Positions 20,111-29,075 of a stretch of 61,450 nt of DNA are shown in pieces (the first letter of the stretch is position 1; each line of letters starts with the position of its first letter). The stretch spans positions 1 to 61,450 of the forward strand of contig CAZMGG010000017.1 of assembly GCA_964565715.1 (NCBI GenBank), written 5' to 3'. The stretch comes from CAZMGG01 sp964565715. GTDB lineage: Bacteria > Planctomycetota > UBA1135 > UBA2386. The translations under genes and the position numbers were made by a program. Below the pieces are notes generated by a model. The model saw only the letters and a list, made by a program, of their open reading frames with translations. It was not told the origin of the DNA and did not search any database.

Positions 20111-22135
20111 CTACCGGTGCACGAACGCTGCCTTCGCCCGCGGTCCGTTCTCGATGAAGTTCTTCACGCCGATCTTCATGTCCTCGGTGCCGCACACCTC
20201 GCCGAAGCACTTCGCCTCGAAGGCGATGCCGTCCTCCAGCCGCATGCCGGCGCCCTGGAGGATCGCCTTGCACAGGATCTCGTCGACCTTCCTGCTGAGG
20301 TGGCCGATGTCCAGCTCCGGCAGCGCGTCCGGCACGTAGGGCAGCGGATCCCGGCGCACGTCGCGTCGCGGCACCATGCCCTTGCCGAGATCGCGGGCCA
20401 GTTCGATGGCGCGCGCCAGCAGGTCGCCGGTCACCTCCTCCTGGATCACGTGCCACTTCAGCGCCTGCGCCGAGCTGATCGGCCGGCCGACTCGCAGCAT
20501 CTGCGCCGCGCGCTCCATGCCGATCAGCCGCGGCAGCCGCTGGGTGCCGCCGGCACCCGGGATGATGCCCAGGTTGACCTCCGGCGTCGCGCACAGCACC
20601 CCGAGCCCGGCCTTGGCGATGCGCGTCTCGCACGCCAGCGCCAGCTCGAGGCCGCCGCCGAACGCCAGCCCGTTCATCGCGCACACCGTCGGCTTCTTGG
20701 TGTCCTGCACGACCTGCAGCGACTTCTGCGAGGCCTGCGAGGTCGCCTCGCCGTCCTTCGGCCCCTGGATCTTCGCCAGGAACTTGACGTCGGCGCCGGA
20801 CACGAAGGCCTTCTTGCCGTAGCCGGTCAGCACGATCGCGCTCACCGTCGCGTCCCGGTCGGCGGCGACGAAGCACGCGGCGATCTCGTCGAAGATCTCC
20901 TGGTTGAGCGCGTTCAGCACCTTCGGCCGCCGGATCGTCAGCACTCGCACGCCATCGACGTCCTTCTGCAGCACCGTCGGGATCGTGAACGGCGCGTTCT
21001 TCGACCCTACCTTCCGCAGGCACTTCGGCACCGGCATCTTCGGGTGCAGCGCGTGGTAGGCCTCGGCCAGCTTCAGCGCCTTGCCCGTGCCGAGCTGGTT
21101 CATCAGGGTGAACGCCGGCTTCATGTCCAACGCCATCTCCAGCGCCATGTTGAAGTCGGCGATCGTCGCGAGGTCGGCGTCGAGGATCTCGCCGCACAGG
21201 CAGAAGTAGGCGCCCAGCAGCTCGTCGGCGACCTGCTTGTGCAGCGCTTCCGGCACCTCGACCTTCTCGCCGCGGCCGGCGACCTCCCAGTTGGCCTTCT
21301 GCGCCACCTTCTCCTTCAGGCTCTTCGGCGTGTGGAACCAGCCGTGGATCTTGCTGGTGTAGTTGTCGAGACCCACCGCGGTGATCGGGTTGCCGCCGGT
21401 GAGGTTCATGGCGGTGAACGAGCCGATGCCCATGCCGAAGGTCTGCTTGCAGACCACGTCGATCTGCTTCACGGATGCAGTGCCGCGCTCGGCGATCAGC
21501 GCGCAGGCCTGGAACAGGCCCTCGAAGATCGGATCGATGGCGTAGCCGTAGCGCGAGCGGACCTTGATCGGCACCTTGCCGATCTGCTCGTAGAACGACA
21601 GCAGCCAGTCGGTGGTGGTCTGGCTGGTCTGCTCGCCGGGAACGACCTCGACGACGAGGTTGCGCTCGGCGGGGAAGAAGTAGTGCACGACCGCGGTGCG
21701 GCCCTTGTCGGCGACGTTCTGGAAGATCACCTCGGGCTCGAGGTGGGAGCTGTTGGAGCAGAGGACGGCGTCGCTCGCGGCGAGCTTCTCGACCTGCGCG
21801 AAGATCTTCGCCTTGAGTTCCTTGTTCTCGGTGGCGGCCTCGACGACCAGCTCGCAGCCGGCGATGTCGTCGTAGTTGCTGGTGAAGTGGACGTGGTCCA
21901 GCATCTGCTTCTGCTGGTCCTCGGTGAACGCGCCGGTCTCGACGCCCTTCTGGACCTTCTTCTGCAGCTTCGCCTTGCCGGCCTCCAGGGCAGCTTGCGC
22001 GACGTCGACCACCACGATCTTGACGCCATCGGGCGCCAGCACCTTGGCGAAGTAGAGGGCGATGTCGGGGCCGATCTGGCCGCTGCCGATGACGGCGACC
22101 TTGGTCAGGGTCCTGCCTTGGTGGGTGAAGCTCAT
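20111..22135 (-). CDS. 3-hydroxyacyl-CoA dehydrogenase / enoyl-CoA hydratase fusion
   Basis: Protein of 674 residues starting at ATG 22135. The dehydrogenase is N-terminal: Rossmann loop GSGQIG (17-22), CSNSS (126-130), and the catalytic pair H151 (HYFFP) and E163 (VVEV). The crotonase domain is C-terminal (about 385-674), with both catalytic glutamates present: E497 in GGGLELAL and E519 in TPEVNLGIIPGAGG. FadB/FadJ have the opposite order; the order seen here is known from archaeal crotonyl-CoA hydratase/3-hydroxybutyryl-CoA dehydrogenases. It should interconvert enoyl-CoA, 3-hydroxyacyl-CoA and 3-oxoacyl-CoA in fatty-acid degradation or a short-chain CoA pathway. No thiolase lies beside it. 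Confidence 0.93.
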   Translation of the reverse strand: MSFTHQGRTLTKVAVIGSGQIGPDIALYFAKVLAPDGVKIVVVDVAQAALEAGKAKLQKKVQKGVETGAFTEDQQKQMLDHVHFTSNYDDIAGCELVVEAATENKELKAKIFAQVEKLAASDAVLCSNSSHLEPEVIFQNVADKGRTAVVHYFFPAERNLVVEVVPGEQTSQTTTDWLLSFYEQIGKVPIKVRSRYGYAIDPIFEGLFQACALIAERGTASVKQIDVVCKQTFGMGIGSFTAMNLTGGNPITAVGLDNYTSKIHGWFHTPKSLKEKVAQKANWEVAGRGEKVEVPEALHKQVADELLGAYFCLCGEILDADLATIADFNMALEMALDMKPAFTLMNQLGTGKALKLAEAYHALHPKMPVPKCLRKVGSKNAPFTIPTVLQKDVDGVRVLTIRRPKVLNALNQEIFDEIAACFVAADRDATVSAIVLTGYGKKAFVSGADVKFLAKIQGPKDGEATSQASQKSLQVVQDTKKPTVCAMNGLAFGGGLELALACETRIAKAGLGVLCATPEVNLGIIPGAGGTQRLPRLIGMERAAQMLRVGRPISSAQALKWHVIQEEVTGDLLARAIELARDLGKGMVPRRDVRRDPLPYVPDALPELDIGHLSRKVDEILCKAILQGAGMRLEDGIAFEAKCFGEVCGTEDMKIGVKNFIENGPRAKAAFVHR

Positions 22136-22210
22136 CTGGGGTCTCGAGGGTGTGCGGAGGCCGGCGGGGCGGCCAAGGGGGCGGACAGGGTACCGTGGGG
22201 ACCGGGCTGG

Positions 22211-22756
22211 GTGAAGTTCGGCGTGGGGTTGGCGCGGGTCACCGCCCTCGCCCTGTTGGCCTGCTGTAGCACCGACCCGAGCACCTCGACGCAAGCCCGT
22301 ACGCCCAACTGCGGTCCGCGGCCGGGCGACTGGAGTTGCGCGGTCGGAACCGCCGCGCTCTCGCCCGACTTCGACTACGGCAGCGTGGGCGGCCAGCTCG
22401 AAATCGGCTGGCGCGCCGCCAGCGACTACGCGATCACTGCGCGGCACGTGGGCGACTACCTGGACAACGGCCACGACACCTCGTTCAACCTCACCCGCGT
22501 CGGCATCGACTGGCACCCCTGGCGCCGCCGTTTCGACCCTTTCGGCGGCGTGAGCCTCGGCGCGGCCTACGGCGAATCGGTCAACGAGAGTGGCGTGACC
22601 GGCGCGCATCTCGGCTTCCAGTACTGGCATCAGCCGCGCGGGTTCCTCCAGGTGCTGCTCGGCTACGACCGATTCTGGACCCGCACGGGGGACCCCACCG
22701 AGGTCTATCGCGATGGCACGTTCACGTTCGCCCTGAGCCTCGGTCTGCTGTTCTGA
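22211..22756 (+). CDS. Small lipoprotein with outer-membrane barrel-like sequence
   Basis: Protein of 181 residues from a GTG at 22211; a second GTG at 22223 is possible. The N-terminus is a lipoprotein signal peptide with lipobox L-L-A-C (Cys18). The mature part has alternating strands with aromatic ends (GGQLEIGW, YAITARHVGDYL, GAHLGFQYWHQ, GFLQVLLGYDRFW) and ends in a C-terminal phenylalanine (FALSLGLLF), as in outer-membrane beta barrels. About eight short strands would fit. No family is recognised. It is divergent from the dehydrogenase/hydratase gene over 75 nt. Confidence 0.65.
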   Translation: MKFGVGLARVTALALLACCSTDPSTSTQARTPNCGPRPGDWSCAVGTAALSPDFDYGSVGGQLEIGWRAASDYAITARHVGDYLDNGHDTSFNLTRVGIDWHPWRRRFDPFGGVSLGAAYGESVNESGVTGAHLGFQYWHQPRGFLQVLLGYDRFWTRTGDPTEVYRDGTFTFALSLGLLF

Positions 22757-22779
22757 ATCTGGCGTCTCGCCATTCCTGA

Positions 22780-23037
22780 CGGCGGCCGTGCCGCGGCGGC
22801 GGGCGCCGGGTACTGGCGGCGATCCTCGACCCGGGCACGATCCGCTCCGTGCTGGGGTTGCTGGGCCTGCCGGCAGAGGCGCCGACGCTGGCGCCCGCAC
22901 GGGACCAGCCGGAACCCGGACCTGTCGTGGGAGTGAGCGCCATGGGTCAGGCAAGGCCCGGTTGCGGAGTCGCGCCGGGACGGCGCTGCGGACTGCGGGT
23001 CGGCTACCGGCGGAAAGTGCGCCCCTCTAGGTGCTAG
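22780..23037 (+). pseudogene. C-terminal remnant of an IS91-like (Y2) transposase
   Basis: Plus-strand frame with no proper start. It translates as RRVLAAILDPGTIRSVLGLL followed by GLPAEAPTLAPARDQPEP, which closely resembles the C-terminal tail of Y2 (IS91-type) transposases (a cysteine/Arg-rich zinc motif, then an I-x-DP-xxI-xx-L-xx-LGLP segment and an APAR tail). Everything N-terminal, including the catalytic tyrosines, is missing: a TGA at 22777 closes the frame. It borders the lower-GC patch to the right. The assignment rests on recalled family resemblance and needs a database search. Confidence 0.45.
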
Positions 23038-23045
23038 GGCGGGTT

Positions 23046-24131
23046 TTAGGTCCTGCATTCAAACCGATGACCGCAAGTCGGGCACGTCGCCAGGAGTGAG
23101 GTCCACTGAGGCAGCCTCATCGCCTGACAGCACTCCGCGCACCGCAACAACACGTGTTCCTTCTCGAAGGCGTAGTGCTTTCGTTCATGGAGGCGATTTG
23201 ATCCAAACCCATGGGAGGCAATGCAGCGCGCCGCCTTGTACAGCCCATGCCGGACGAGCCCGGCCGTGGTCCTCGGCGCAGCCGTGGCTTCACAGCTGGC
23301 GAGCCGGATTCCCCTGCGAACCGCCACCCTTGACGATCCGTGAGTCAGTTGTCGCACGCGCTGGCTGCGGCCCGTCTTGCACAGGACGTAGCCGAGTTCC
23401 TCCGGAGACAAATAGCCCATCCATGAGAACACCCGTCGCTCGTAGTTGCCATGCCATGTTGTCTCGTCGTAGAACGCGTCCGCCATCAGGAACCCAAACC
23501 CATACGTGGCAGCTGCTACGTCGGTCAGGATCTCGTTGTCCAGGGTTTCGGCCATGCGAATGGAGTGCCTGTGCAGGAACAGATGGGCGACTTCATGCCC
23601 CATGACGGCGGCCAACCGCTGCGGGTCCCTACGCATCTCGCCGCGGACCTCCACGAAATAGGCACCACTCTGACCACTGACATCGATGCGCCCTGCGACG
23701 TGAAGGTCGTCCCTGAACGACACAATCACCATCGGCTTGGGAAGCGAGTATCTGAGAGCGATGTCCTTGGTCATTCGGTGGACTGACGTCACCGGATCCT
23801 CTGGATCGAAATTCTGCGGCTCGTAGTCCGTGGATGGAGTTGGGGGCAAATTGCCGGACCGGATGCGCGGAACAAGCATGCGGAACGACTCGCGCACTTG
23901 GCGAAGAGCTCCGAAGCCTCTCCTTGGCTCCGTTGTGGCGGACAGGCCTTTCCGATCTCGTAGGGGGGCCTCGTGATCCGAGGCGGTTGTCAGCTCGCCG
24001 CTAACGTGGTCGTGCCGCGTGCCCAACAACCCGACGTTGGCTGTTGGACTGCTCCATGGGCAAGCCGTGGTAGTCAACCCTTCCGCGAACATCGCGGGGG
24101 CGACGGACAGCGACGCCAGTGAGATCGCCAT
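23046..24131 (-). CDS. HExxH zinc metallopeptidase-like protein with C-terminal zinc ribbon
   Basis: Protein of about 361 residues if it starts at ATG 24131. The start is uncertain: ATG 23879 would remove a Thr/Ser-rich region without recognisable domain. A gluzincin-type motif GHEVAH lies at about residues 178-183, followed by NEILTDVAAATYGFGFL, which supplies a candidate third ligand as in IrrE/ImmA-like and related metallopeptidases. The C-terminus carries two CxxC pairs (CAEC and CPTC) that form a likely zinc ribbon. No signal peptide is convincing. Base composition is visibly less GC-rich than the neighbours and the gene adjoins a transposase remnant, suggesting transfer. Confidence 0.7.
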   Translation of the reverse strand: MAISLASLSVAPAMFAEGLTTTACPWSSPTANVGLLGTRHDHVSGELTTASDHEAPLRDRKGLSATTEPRRGFGALRQVRESFRMLVPRIRSGNLPPTPSTDYEPQNFDPEDPVTSVHRMTKDIALRYSLPKPMVIVSFRDDLHVAGRIDVSGQSGAYFVEVRGEMRRDPQRLAAVMGHEVAHLFLHRHSIRMAETLDNEILTDVAAATYGFGFLMADAFYDETTWHGNYERRVFSWMGYLSPEELGYVLCKTGRSQRVRQLTHGSSRVAVRRGIRLASCEATAAPRTTAGLVRHGLYKAARCIASHGFGSNRLHERKHYAFEKEHVLLRCAECCQAMRLPQWTSLLATCPTCGHRFECRT

Positions 24132-24306
24132 CGGCTCGCGGTAGCCGGCGCGAATGCGGTCCGGCCGCGTCAGGCGCACTTCGGCTGTTCGTGCATCGCC
24201 AGCCACCCGCCGGGGGATTCCGTGGTCGGAGGAAGGGCCATCTCGGCGGGCGCGAGGGCCGATGGCCACGCGGAAGCATGGCTCCGCTTCGGCGGCCTTC
24301 GGCAGC

Positions 24307-24747
24307 TCAACGCTTACGGCGTCTGGTCGGCGCGGAGCGCCGGGGTGCTCTCAGCGCCGCCCGCCTGCAGGCGGCACAGCGGCCGCCCGGCACGCCGCGC
24401 AACTGGCGAAGGGCCGGGTCGGCGGCGTCGGTGGCGTAGAACCCGTCCTGCTGGCAATGCGGGCATCGGGTCCGCATCACGAACACCGGGGCCGTCGGCA
24501 GCGTGCCGGCCTTCGTCCCCTGCAGCTGCTCGAGGATCGGCAGGAACAGCTCGTCGCCTTGGAGCTGGTACTCACACCACCGCCAGCCGAGCGGGTCCGC
24601 GCTGCCGCGGCTGCCGTTCCACAGCCGCTCCAGGACTTCGGGGCGGTGCTGCAAGCCGGACAGGACCCATGCGGTCAACCCCGACCGCCCGCGGACGTCC
24701 CAGTCCTCCATCTCTCGGAACAGCTGTGCGAAGTCGTGCTCTTCCAC
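24307..24747 (-). CDS. Small CxxC protein, unknown function
   Basis: The coding part is the 3' portion of a longer frame; the GTG at 24747 (EEHDFAQLFREMEDWD) is the best start because upstream sequence shadows the divergent gene. The protein has 146 residues, with a helical N-terminus, a central segment WCEYQLQGDELFLPILEQL, then C95-x2-C98 (CPHC) and C124-x2-C127 (CAAC), a likely zinc ribbon, and a very basic Arg-rich tail. It lies 175 nt upstream of the HExxH gene on the same strand and may be co-transcribed. No family is recognised. Confidence 0.55.
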   Translation of the reverse strand: MEEHDFAQLFREMEDWDVRGRSGLTAWVLSGLQHRPEVLERLWNGSRGSADPLGWRWCEYQLQGDELFLPILEQLQGTKAGTLPTAPVFVMRTRCPHCQQDGFYATDAADPALRQLRGVPGGRCAACRRAALRAPRRSAPTRRRKR

Positions 24748-24868
24748 GCGGACACGATTACCCCACGTACCGGTTCTGCGCCAGGGCCGCCCGCTCCCGC
24801 CGTTACACTGCCGCCTGTCCCGCGGGCACCCGCCATTCCCCAGCGCGCCAGGGACCAGGACTCCCGCC
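24748..24868. promoter_or_regulatory. Divergent promoter region
   Basis: 121-nt gap between two divergent starts. Relatively AT-rich hexamers are present (TACACT on the plus strand, GGTAAT on the minus strand), which may be -10 elements, but no well-spaced -35 partner is clear. Nothing else is seen. Confidence 0.3.
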
Positions 24869-26137
24869 ATGAGTGAACTCCCACCGGCCGTCACCGCCGT
24901 GCGCAACGCCCTGCCGACCAGCCGCCATGCCGGCCTCCTGTGCGATGCCGTGGCAGCCCAGCTCGGCGAAGGGGCCTGGATCGAGACCGCCGGCCAGGGA
25001 TCGTGGCGCCGCCTGTTCCGCCGCGAGGACGGGGAGTGGCTGGTGCCCTGGCCGCTGCTGAGCCTGCGACTCGGCGGCCGGATGAGCTTCGTCACGGACT
25101 GGATGAACGTCGGCACCGGCGAGACTGCGCCGCCCGCGCCGGCCCCGGCGCAGCGCGAAGTGCGCCTGCGCGGCATCGGCCCGGCCGAACTGGAGTTCCG
25201 TGACGGTGCCTGCGAGCTCACCATCACCTACGGCGAGAACGGCCAGGTGCTCGAGACCTCGCGCAGCGCCGAACTCGGCGGCCTCGCGGCGCTGGTGCCG
25301 CAGGCCGGCGAGGCGCCGGGCAGCGAAGTGGAGCGTCTGGCCGTGCGCGTGTGCGCCCTGCCCGTGCAGGACCGGGGCCCGGCGCGCGTGCGCATGCCGG
25401 CGCCGCTGCCGAGCGGCGTGCAGGGCGTCTGGCACTGCGCCCGAAGGGCCCTGCGCCGGGCGTTGTTCGCCGGCCAGGTGCCGGGCGACGCGAGCTGGAT
25501 CGCCGCCGACGGCATCGCCGGCACCGCGGTGGCGCACGGCACTTCGCGGGAGACGGTCCTCTCGCGGTGGCTGCGCACGGCGCTGCGTGTGAAGCCGAGC
25601 CGGCCCGCATCGGATGGCGCGAAGCCGCCGGTGCCGCTGCCGCCGCCCGGCGAAGCACGCCAGTTGCCCGACGGCAGCATGATCCTGTCCGGGCCGCCCG
25701 CGGGCGACGTGCCGTGGCCGAGCCTGCTGCCCGAGGATCTGCCGGTGGCGGCGGTGGAACTGCGGCCGTTGCCGGCGGCGCCGCCGCCGGTGGGGCGCTG
25801 GCTGCGGGTGCTCGGCGAACGGGGCGCCACGGCGCTGGCGGCGCTGCGGCGGGACGACGACGGCTTCACGGTGATCGGCGAAGCGGCGCTGGCGTCGCTC
25901 GAGCTGCAGGATCTCGACGAACGGATGGACGCCGCCGCCGAGGCCATCGAGTCACGACTGCCGGCGATGGAATGGCCCGCCGACCGGCCGCCGCTGCGGT
26001 GGTCGGTGCATGCGTTCCGCGTCGACGAGGGCGGGCTCCGTTGCGAAGCGCTCGGCCAGGTGACGGAGTGGGACGGCAGGGACCTCGACGGCGACCGGGT
26101 GGCCGGACAGGTGGTCCGCTGCCGGCGGATCGGATGA
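24869..26137 (+). CDS. Hypothetical protein of 422 residues
   Basis: The start is ATG 24869 (MSELPPAVTAVRNALP); the frame is open further upstream but there it shadows the divergent gene. The N-terminal ~120 residues look globular (WRRLFRREDGEWLVPWPLL). A central region has beta-type sequence, then a Pro-rich linker (about 245-330), and the C-terminal ~100 residues are mixed alpha/beta ending in LRCEALGQVTEWDGRDL. No signal peptide, no transmembrane segment and no catalytic motif are recognised. It is a single gene followed by a terminator-like hairpin. The function is unknown. Confidence 0.75.
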   Translation: MSELPPAVTAVRNALPTSRHAGLLCDAVAAQLGEGAWIETAGQGSWRRLFRREDGEWLVPWPLLSLRLGGRMSFVTDWMNVGTGETAPPAPAPAQREVRLRGIGPAELEFRDGACELTITYGENGQVLETSRSAELGGLAALVPQAGEAPGSEVERLAVRVCALPVQDRGPARVRMPAPLPSGVQGVWHCARRALRRALFAGQVPGDASWIAADGIAGTAVAHGTSRETVLSRWLRTALRVKPSRPASDGAKPPVPLPPPGEARQLPDGSMILSGPPAGDVPWPSLLPEDLPVAAVELRPLPAAPPPVGRWLRVLGERGATALAALRRDDDGFTVIGEAALASLELQDLDERMDAAAEAIESRLPAMEWPADRPPLRWSVHAFRVDEGGLRCEALGQVTEWDGRDLDGDRVAGQVVRCRRIG

Positions 26138-26164
26138 ACGGACGAGTCGCCCGTCCCTGAAGGT

Positions 26165-26202
26165 CCGGGCCTCGGCGCCCGGCGCGGCGCGCACTTTTTT
26201 TC
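26165..26202 (+). terminator. Terminator-like hairpin with T-run
   Basis: Stem CCGGGC/GCCCGG (26165-26170 and 26177-26182) with an alternative stem GCGCC/GGCGC (26175-26179 and 26186-26190) 4 nt before a run of eight T (26195-26202). It starts 28 nt after the stop of the 422-residue gene. This is the only long T-run next to a hairpin noticed in the window. Confidence 0.6.
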
Positions 26203-26306
26203 GAGAACTGTGTCGTGGCGGGTCGGGGGACGGCGGAACGGAGGTGGCGGGTCGATTCGCGACGCCGTCTCCATCCCTTCCTCCAAGCAAGGAGCCCGTC
26301 CCAGTC

Positions 26307-29075
26307 ATGCAGCTCACGAGACATCTTCCGCCTCGGCAGCGGCCCGGTCCTGCCTCTGCCCTTCGCACGCTCTGCGCCATCGGCATCGCGGCGCTCGCGC
26401 TCGCGCCGGTGTCGGCGCAGCAGTCGACCACCTACCTGCTGACGATGGGTCGCTACAACGCGACCCCGGCGCCGTGGAACAGCTGGGCGGCGTGGAACTT
26501 CCCCGGCGTCGGCGGCCAGATCACCCTGTACGACGCCGAGACGCACTCGCGGCCGGTCGTGGCGCGGATCACGCAGGCGGCGGGGGCGTTCTCGACCTGG
26601 TTCGGCGACACCGCGCCCGCGACGGCCGACCTGTTCGGCTACCCGATCCCGGCCTCGGCGACGACCTCGGCGTTCGGCTTCAACCAGAACTCCGGCACCG
26701 GCTCGTTCACGCTCGAGCTGAGCGGCCTGCAGCCGTCGCGCGAGTACGAGTTCCAGGGCTGGATGAAGGGTCGCTCGGTGGCGCCCACCACCTGGACGCT
26801 GACCGGCGCCGGCGCCGGCTACAGCAACACGGTCGACGGCTACGACGCCTCGCCGGCGATCAAGTCGACGGCCGCCGGCACGATCCAGGTGCGCTACGAC
26901 TTCGTGCCGCAGTGGGCCGGTTCGGCCGTCGAGTGCCTCGCCTTCCGCGAGGTCGATCAGATCGTCGCGTGGGGCGTGGAATTCCAAAGCAATATCTCCG
27001 GCGCGCCGCGCGGGGGCGGTTTCACCGCCATCGCCAGCGGCTCGAACCGTGGCTACGCGCTGCGCGAGGACGGATCCATTGCCGCCTGGGGTGACGACTT
27101 CGCCGGGCTCGTCTCAGGCACTCCGACGGGGACCGGCTTCGTCGCCGTCGCCGGCGGCATCGACGTCACGGTGGCATTGCGCTCCGATGGCTCGCTCGCG
27201 GCGTGGGGATTCGACCGGTACGGGGCCGTCTCGAGCGTCCCGACCGGCGCCGGCTACAAGGCGGTCGCTGCCGGGGCGTGGGTTGGTTATGCCCTGGATG
27301 CGAACGGCTCGATCGTCGCCTGGGGCGATGTCGGGCTCGATGACTGGCCGTGGTACGCCTACACGCCGGTGCCGACCGAGAGCGGCTTCGTCGCCATCGA
27401 TTTCAATGCCCATCATGGGCTGGCGCTGCGCGCGGACGGATCGATCGCCGCATTCGGACGCGATGCGGGGGGGACCGTCTCGGGCGCACCCACCGACAAC
27501 GGCTACGTGGCCATCGCCGCCAGCAATGCCACGTGCTACGCGCTGCGGGCCGATGGCTCGATCAGGGCCTGGGGCGAGGACGCCTTCTGGGCGCCGACCG
27601 GCACCGGCTTCGTCGCGATCTCGGGCGGTATCGCCGCGGGCTTCGCGCTGCGTGCGGACGGATCGATCGCCGCCTGGGGACACCCGGTCAACGACCTGGG
27701 ACAGCTGTCCGGCACTCCTACCACCGGCCGCTACCGGGCGATCTCCTCGCGCGGCTTCCACGGCTACGCGCTGCGCGCGCCGGCCGACTCGCCGCCGGTC
27801 GCCAACGCGGGCGCTGACTTCAGCGTCAACGAAGGTGCGCCCGCTGTCACCCTGGACGGCAGCGGGAGCAGCGACCCGGACAACGACACGCTGACGTTCG
27901 CCTGGTCGCAGATCGCCGGCCCGGCCGTGACGCTCAGTGACGCCTCGGCCGCGATGCCGACCTTCGCCGCGCCGCAGGTGTCGATCGGCGGCGCGACGCT
28001 GACCTTCGAACTGACGGTGACCGCCAACGACGTGACAGCGACCGACACGGTCAACGTCACGATCGTGAACCTGAACCATCCGCCCGTCGCCGACGCCGGA
28101 GCCGATCAGGAGCTCGCCGAGGGCACGCCGGTGACGCTGCACGGCGAGGACAGCTTCGACATCGATCTCGATGCGTTCTCGTACGCGTGGGTGCAGATCA
28201 GCGGGCCGGCGGTCACCCTGACCGGCGCGACCACCGCGAACCCCACCTTCGTCGCGCCGTTCGGCGGCGGTGGCGGAGCGCCGGGCATCGTCGCCGAGCT
28301 CGTCTTCGAGCTTCTCGTCGACGATGGCTATCCCGCCGAAGTGCCCGCCCCCGGCTTCACCTTCGCCAACGTCCGCGACCGTGTCACGATCACGGTCCTC
28401 AACATCAACACCGACCCCGTTGCCGATGCGGGTACCGATCAGACCCGCAACGAGAACGTGGTGGTGACCCTGAGCGGCGCCCAGAGCAGCGACCCCGACA
28501 ACGACGCGCTGACCTACAGCTGGCTGCAGACCGCCGGCCCGGCAGTGACGCTCGCCGGCGCCACGACGGGCGCGCCCAGCTTCACGACGCCGTTCGTGAG
28601 TGCTGGTGGTGCAGACCTGACCTTCGAACTCACGGTCGACGATGGCTACGGTGGGCGTGACAGCGCCACGGTGGTCGTGCACGTGCAGAACGTGAACGAT
28701 CCGCCGAACGCCGACGCCGCCCGGCCGAGCCAGGACGTGCTGTGGCCGCCGAACCACAAGATGGTGGCGATCCGGATCCTCGGCGTCACCGACCCCAACG
28801 ACAATGCCACGATCACCATCGATCTCGTCACGCAGGACGAGCCCACCGCCGGCACCGGCAGTGGCGACACGCCGGTCGATGCGATCGTGCAGTCCGACGG
28901 CAGCGTGATGCTGCGCGCCGAGCGCCAGGGCAACGGCGACGGTCGGGTCTACCGCATCCACTTCACGGCCAGCGACCTCGAGGGGAGCCGGTCGGGTGTG
29001 GTGACGGTGACCGTGCCGCACGACAAGCGAAGCCCCGCGGTCGACAGCGGCAACCACGTGGTTTCCACCCAGTGA
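26307..29075 (+). CDS. Secreted RCC1-like and PKD/REJ-like repeat protein
   Basis: Protein of 922 residues; ATG 26307 is preceded by AAGGAG and followed by a long signal peptide ending APVSAQQ. Residues about 40-215 form a beta-rich domain. Then come some seven RCC1-type propeller repeats of the pattern GYALRxDGSIAAWG, up to about residue 490. Three Ig-like PKD/REJ domains follow, each beginning with a PPVANAGAD-type segment and containing the WxQxxGPAVTLxxA core, and a C-terminal domain begins at VLWPPNHKMV. It is probably a cell-surface or extracellular recognition or adhesion protein. Its TGA overlaps the next gene's GTG by 4 nt. Confidence 0.85.
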   Translation: MQLTRHLPPRQRPGPASALRTLCAIGIAALALAPVSAQQSTTYLLTMGRYNATPAPWNSWAAWNFPGVGGQITLYDAETHSRPVVARITQAAGAFSTWFGDTAPATADLFGYPIPASATTSAFGFNQNSGTGSFTLELSGLQPSREYEFQGWMKGRSVAPTTWTLTGAGAGYSNTVDGYDASPAIKSTAAGTIQVRYDFVPQWAGSAVECLAFREVDQIVAWGVEFQSNISGAPRGGGFTAIASGSNRGYALREDGSIAAWGDDFAGLVSGTPTGTGFVAVAGGIDVTVALRSDGSLAAWGFDRYGAVSSVPTGAGYKAVAAGAWVGYALDANGSIVAWGDVGLDDWPWYAYTPVPTESGFVAIDFNAHHGLALRADGSIAAFGRDAGGTVSGAPTDNGYVAIAASNATCYALRADGSIRAWGEDAFWAPTGTGFVAISGGIAAGFALRADGSIAAWGHPVNDLGQLSGTPTTGRYRAISSRGFHGYALRAPADSPPVANAGADFSVNEGAPAVTLDGSGSSDPDNDTLTFAWSQIAGPAVTLSDASAAMPTFAAPQVSIGGATLTFELTVTANDVTATDTVNVTIVNLNHPPVADAGADQELAEGTPVTLHGEDSFDIDLDAFSYAWVQISGPAVTLTGATTANPTFVAPFGGGGGAPGIVAELVFELLVDDGYPAEVPAPGFTFANVRDRVTITVLNINTDPVADAGTDQTRNENVVVTLSGAQSSDPDNDALTYSWLQTAGPAVTLAGATTGAPSFTTPFVSAGGADLTFELTVDDGYGGRDSATVVVHVQNVNDPPNADAARPSQDVLWPPNHKMVAIRILGVTDPNDNATITIDLVTQDEPTAGTGSGDTPVDAIVQSDGSVMLRAERQGNGDGRVYRIHFTASDLEGSRSGVVTVTVPHDKRSPAVDSGNHVVSTQ

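Noticed and set aside
20045..22210. A long plus-strand open frame continuous with the lipoprotein gene
   Set aside because: Upstream of 22211 it is the shadow of the dehydrogenase/hydratase gene; only the last 182 codons have a signal peptide and coding character.
26940..27780. Regularly spaced repeats suggesting a CRISPR-like or satellite array
   Set aside because: The repeats are RCC1-type protein repeats with divergent DNA; spacing follows codons within one gene.
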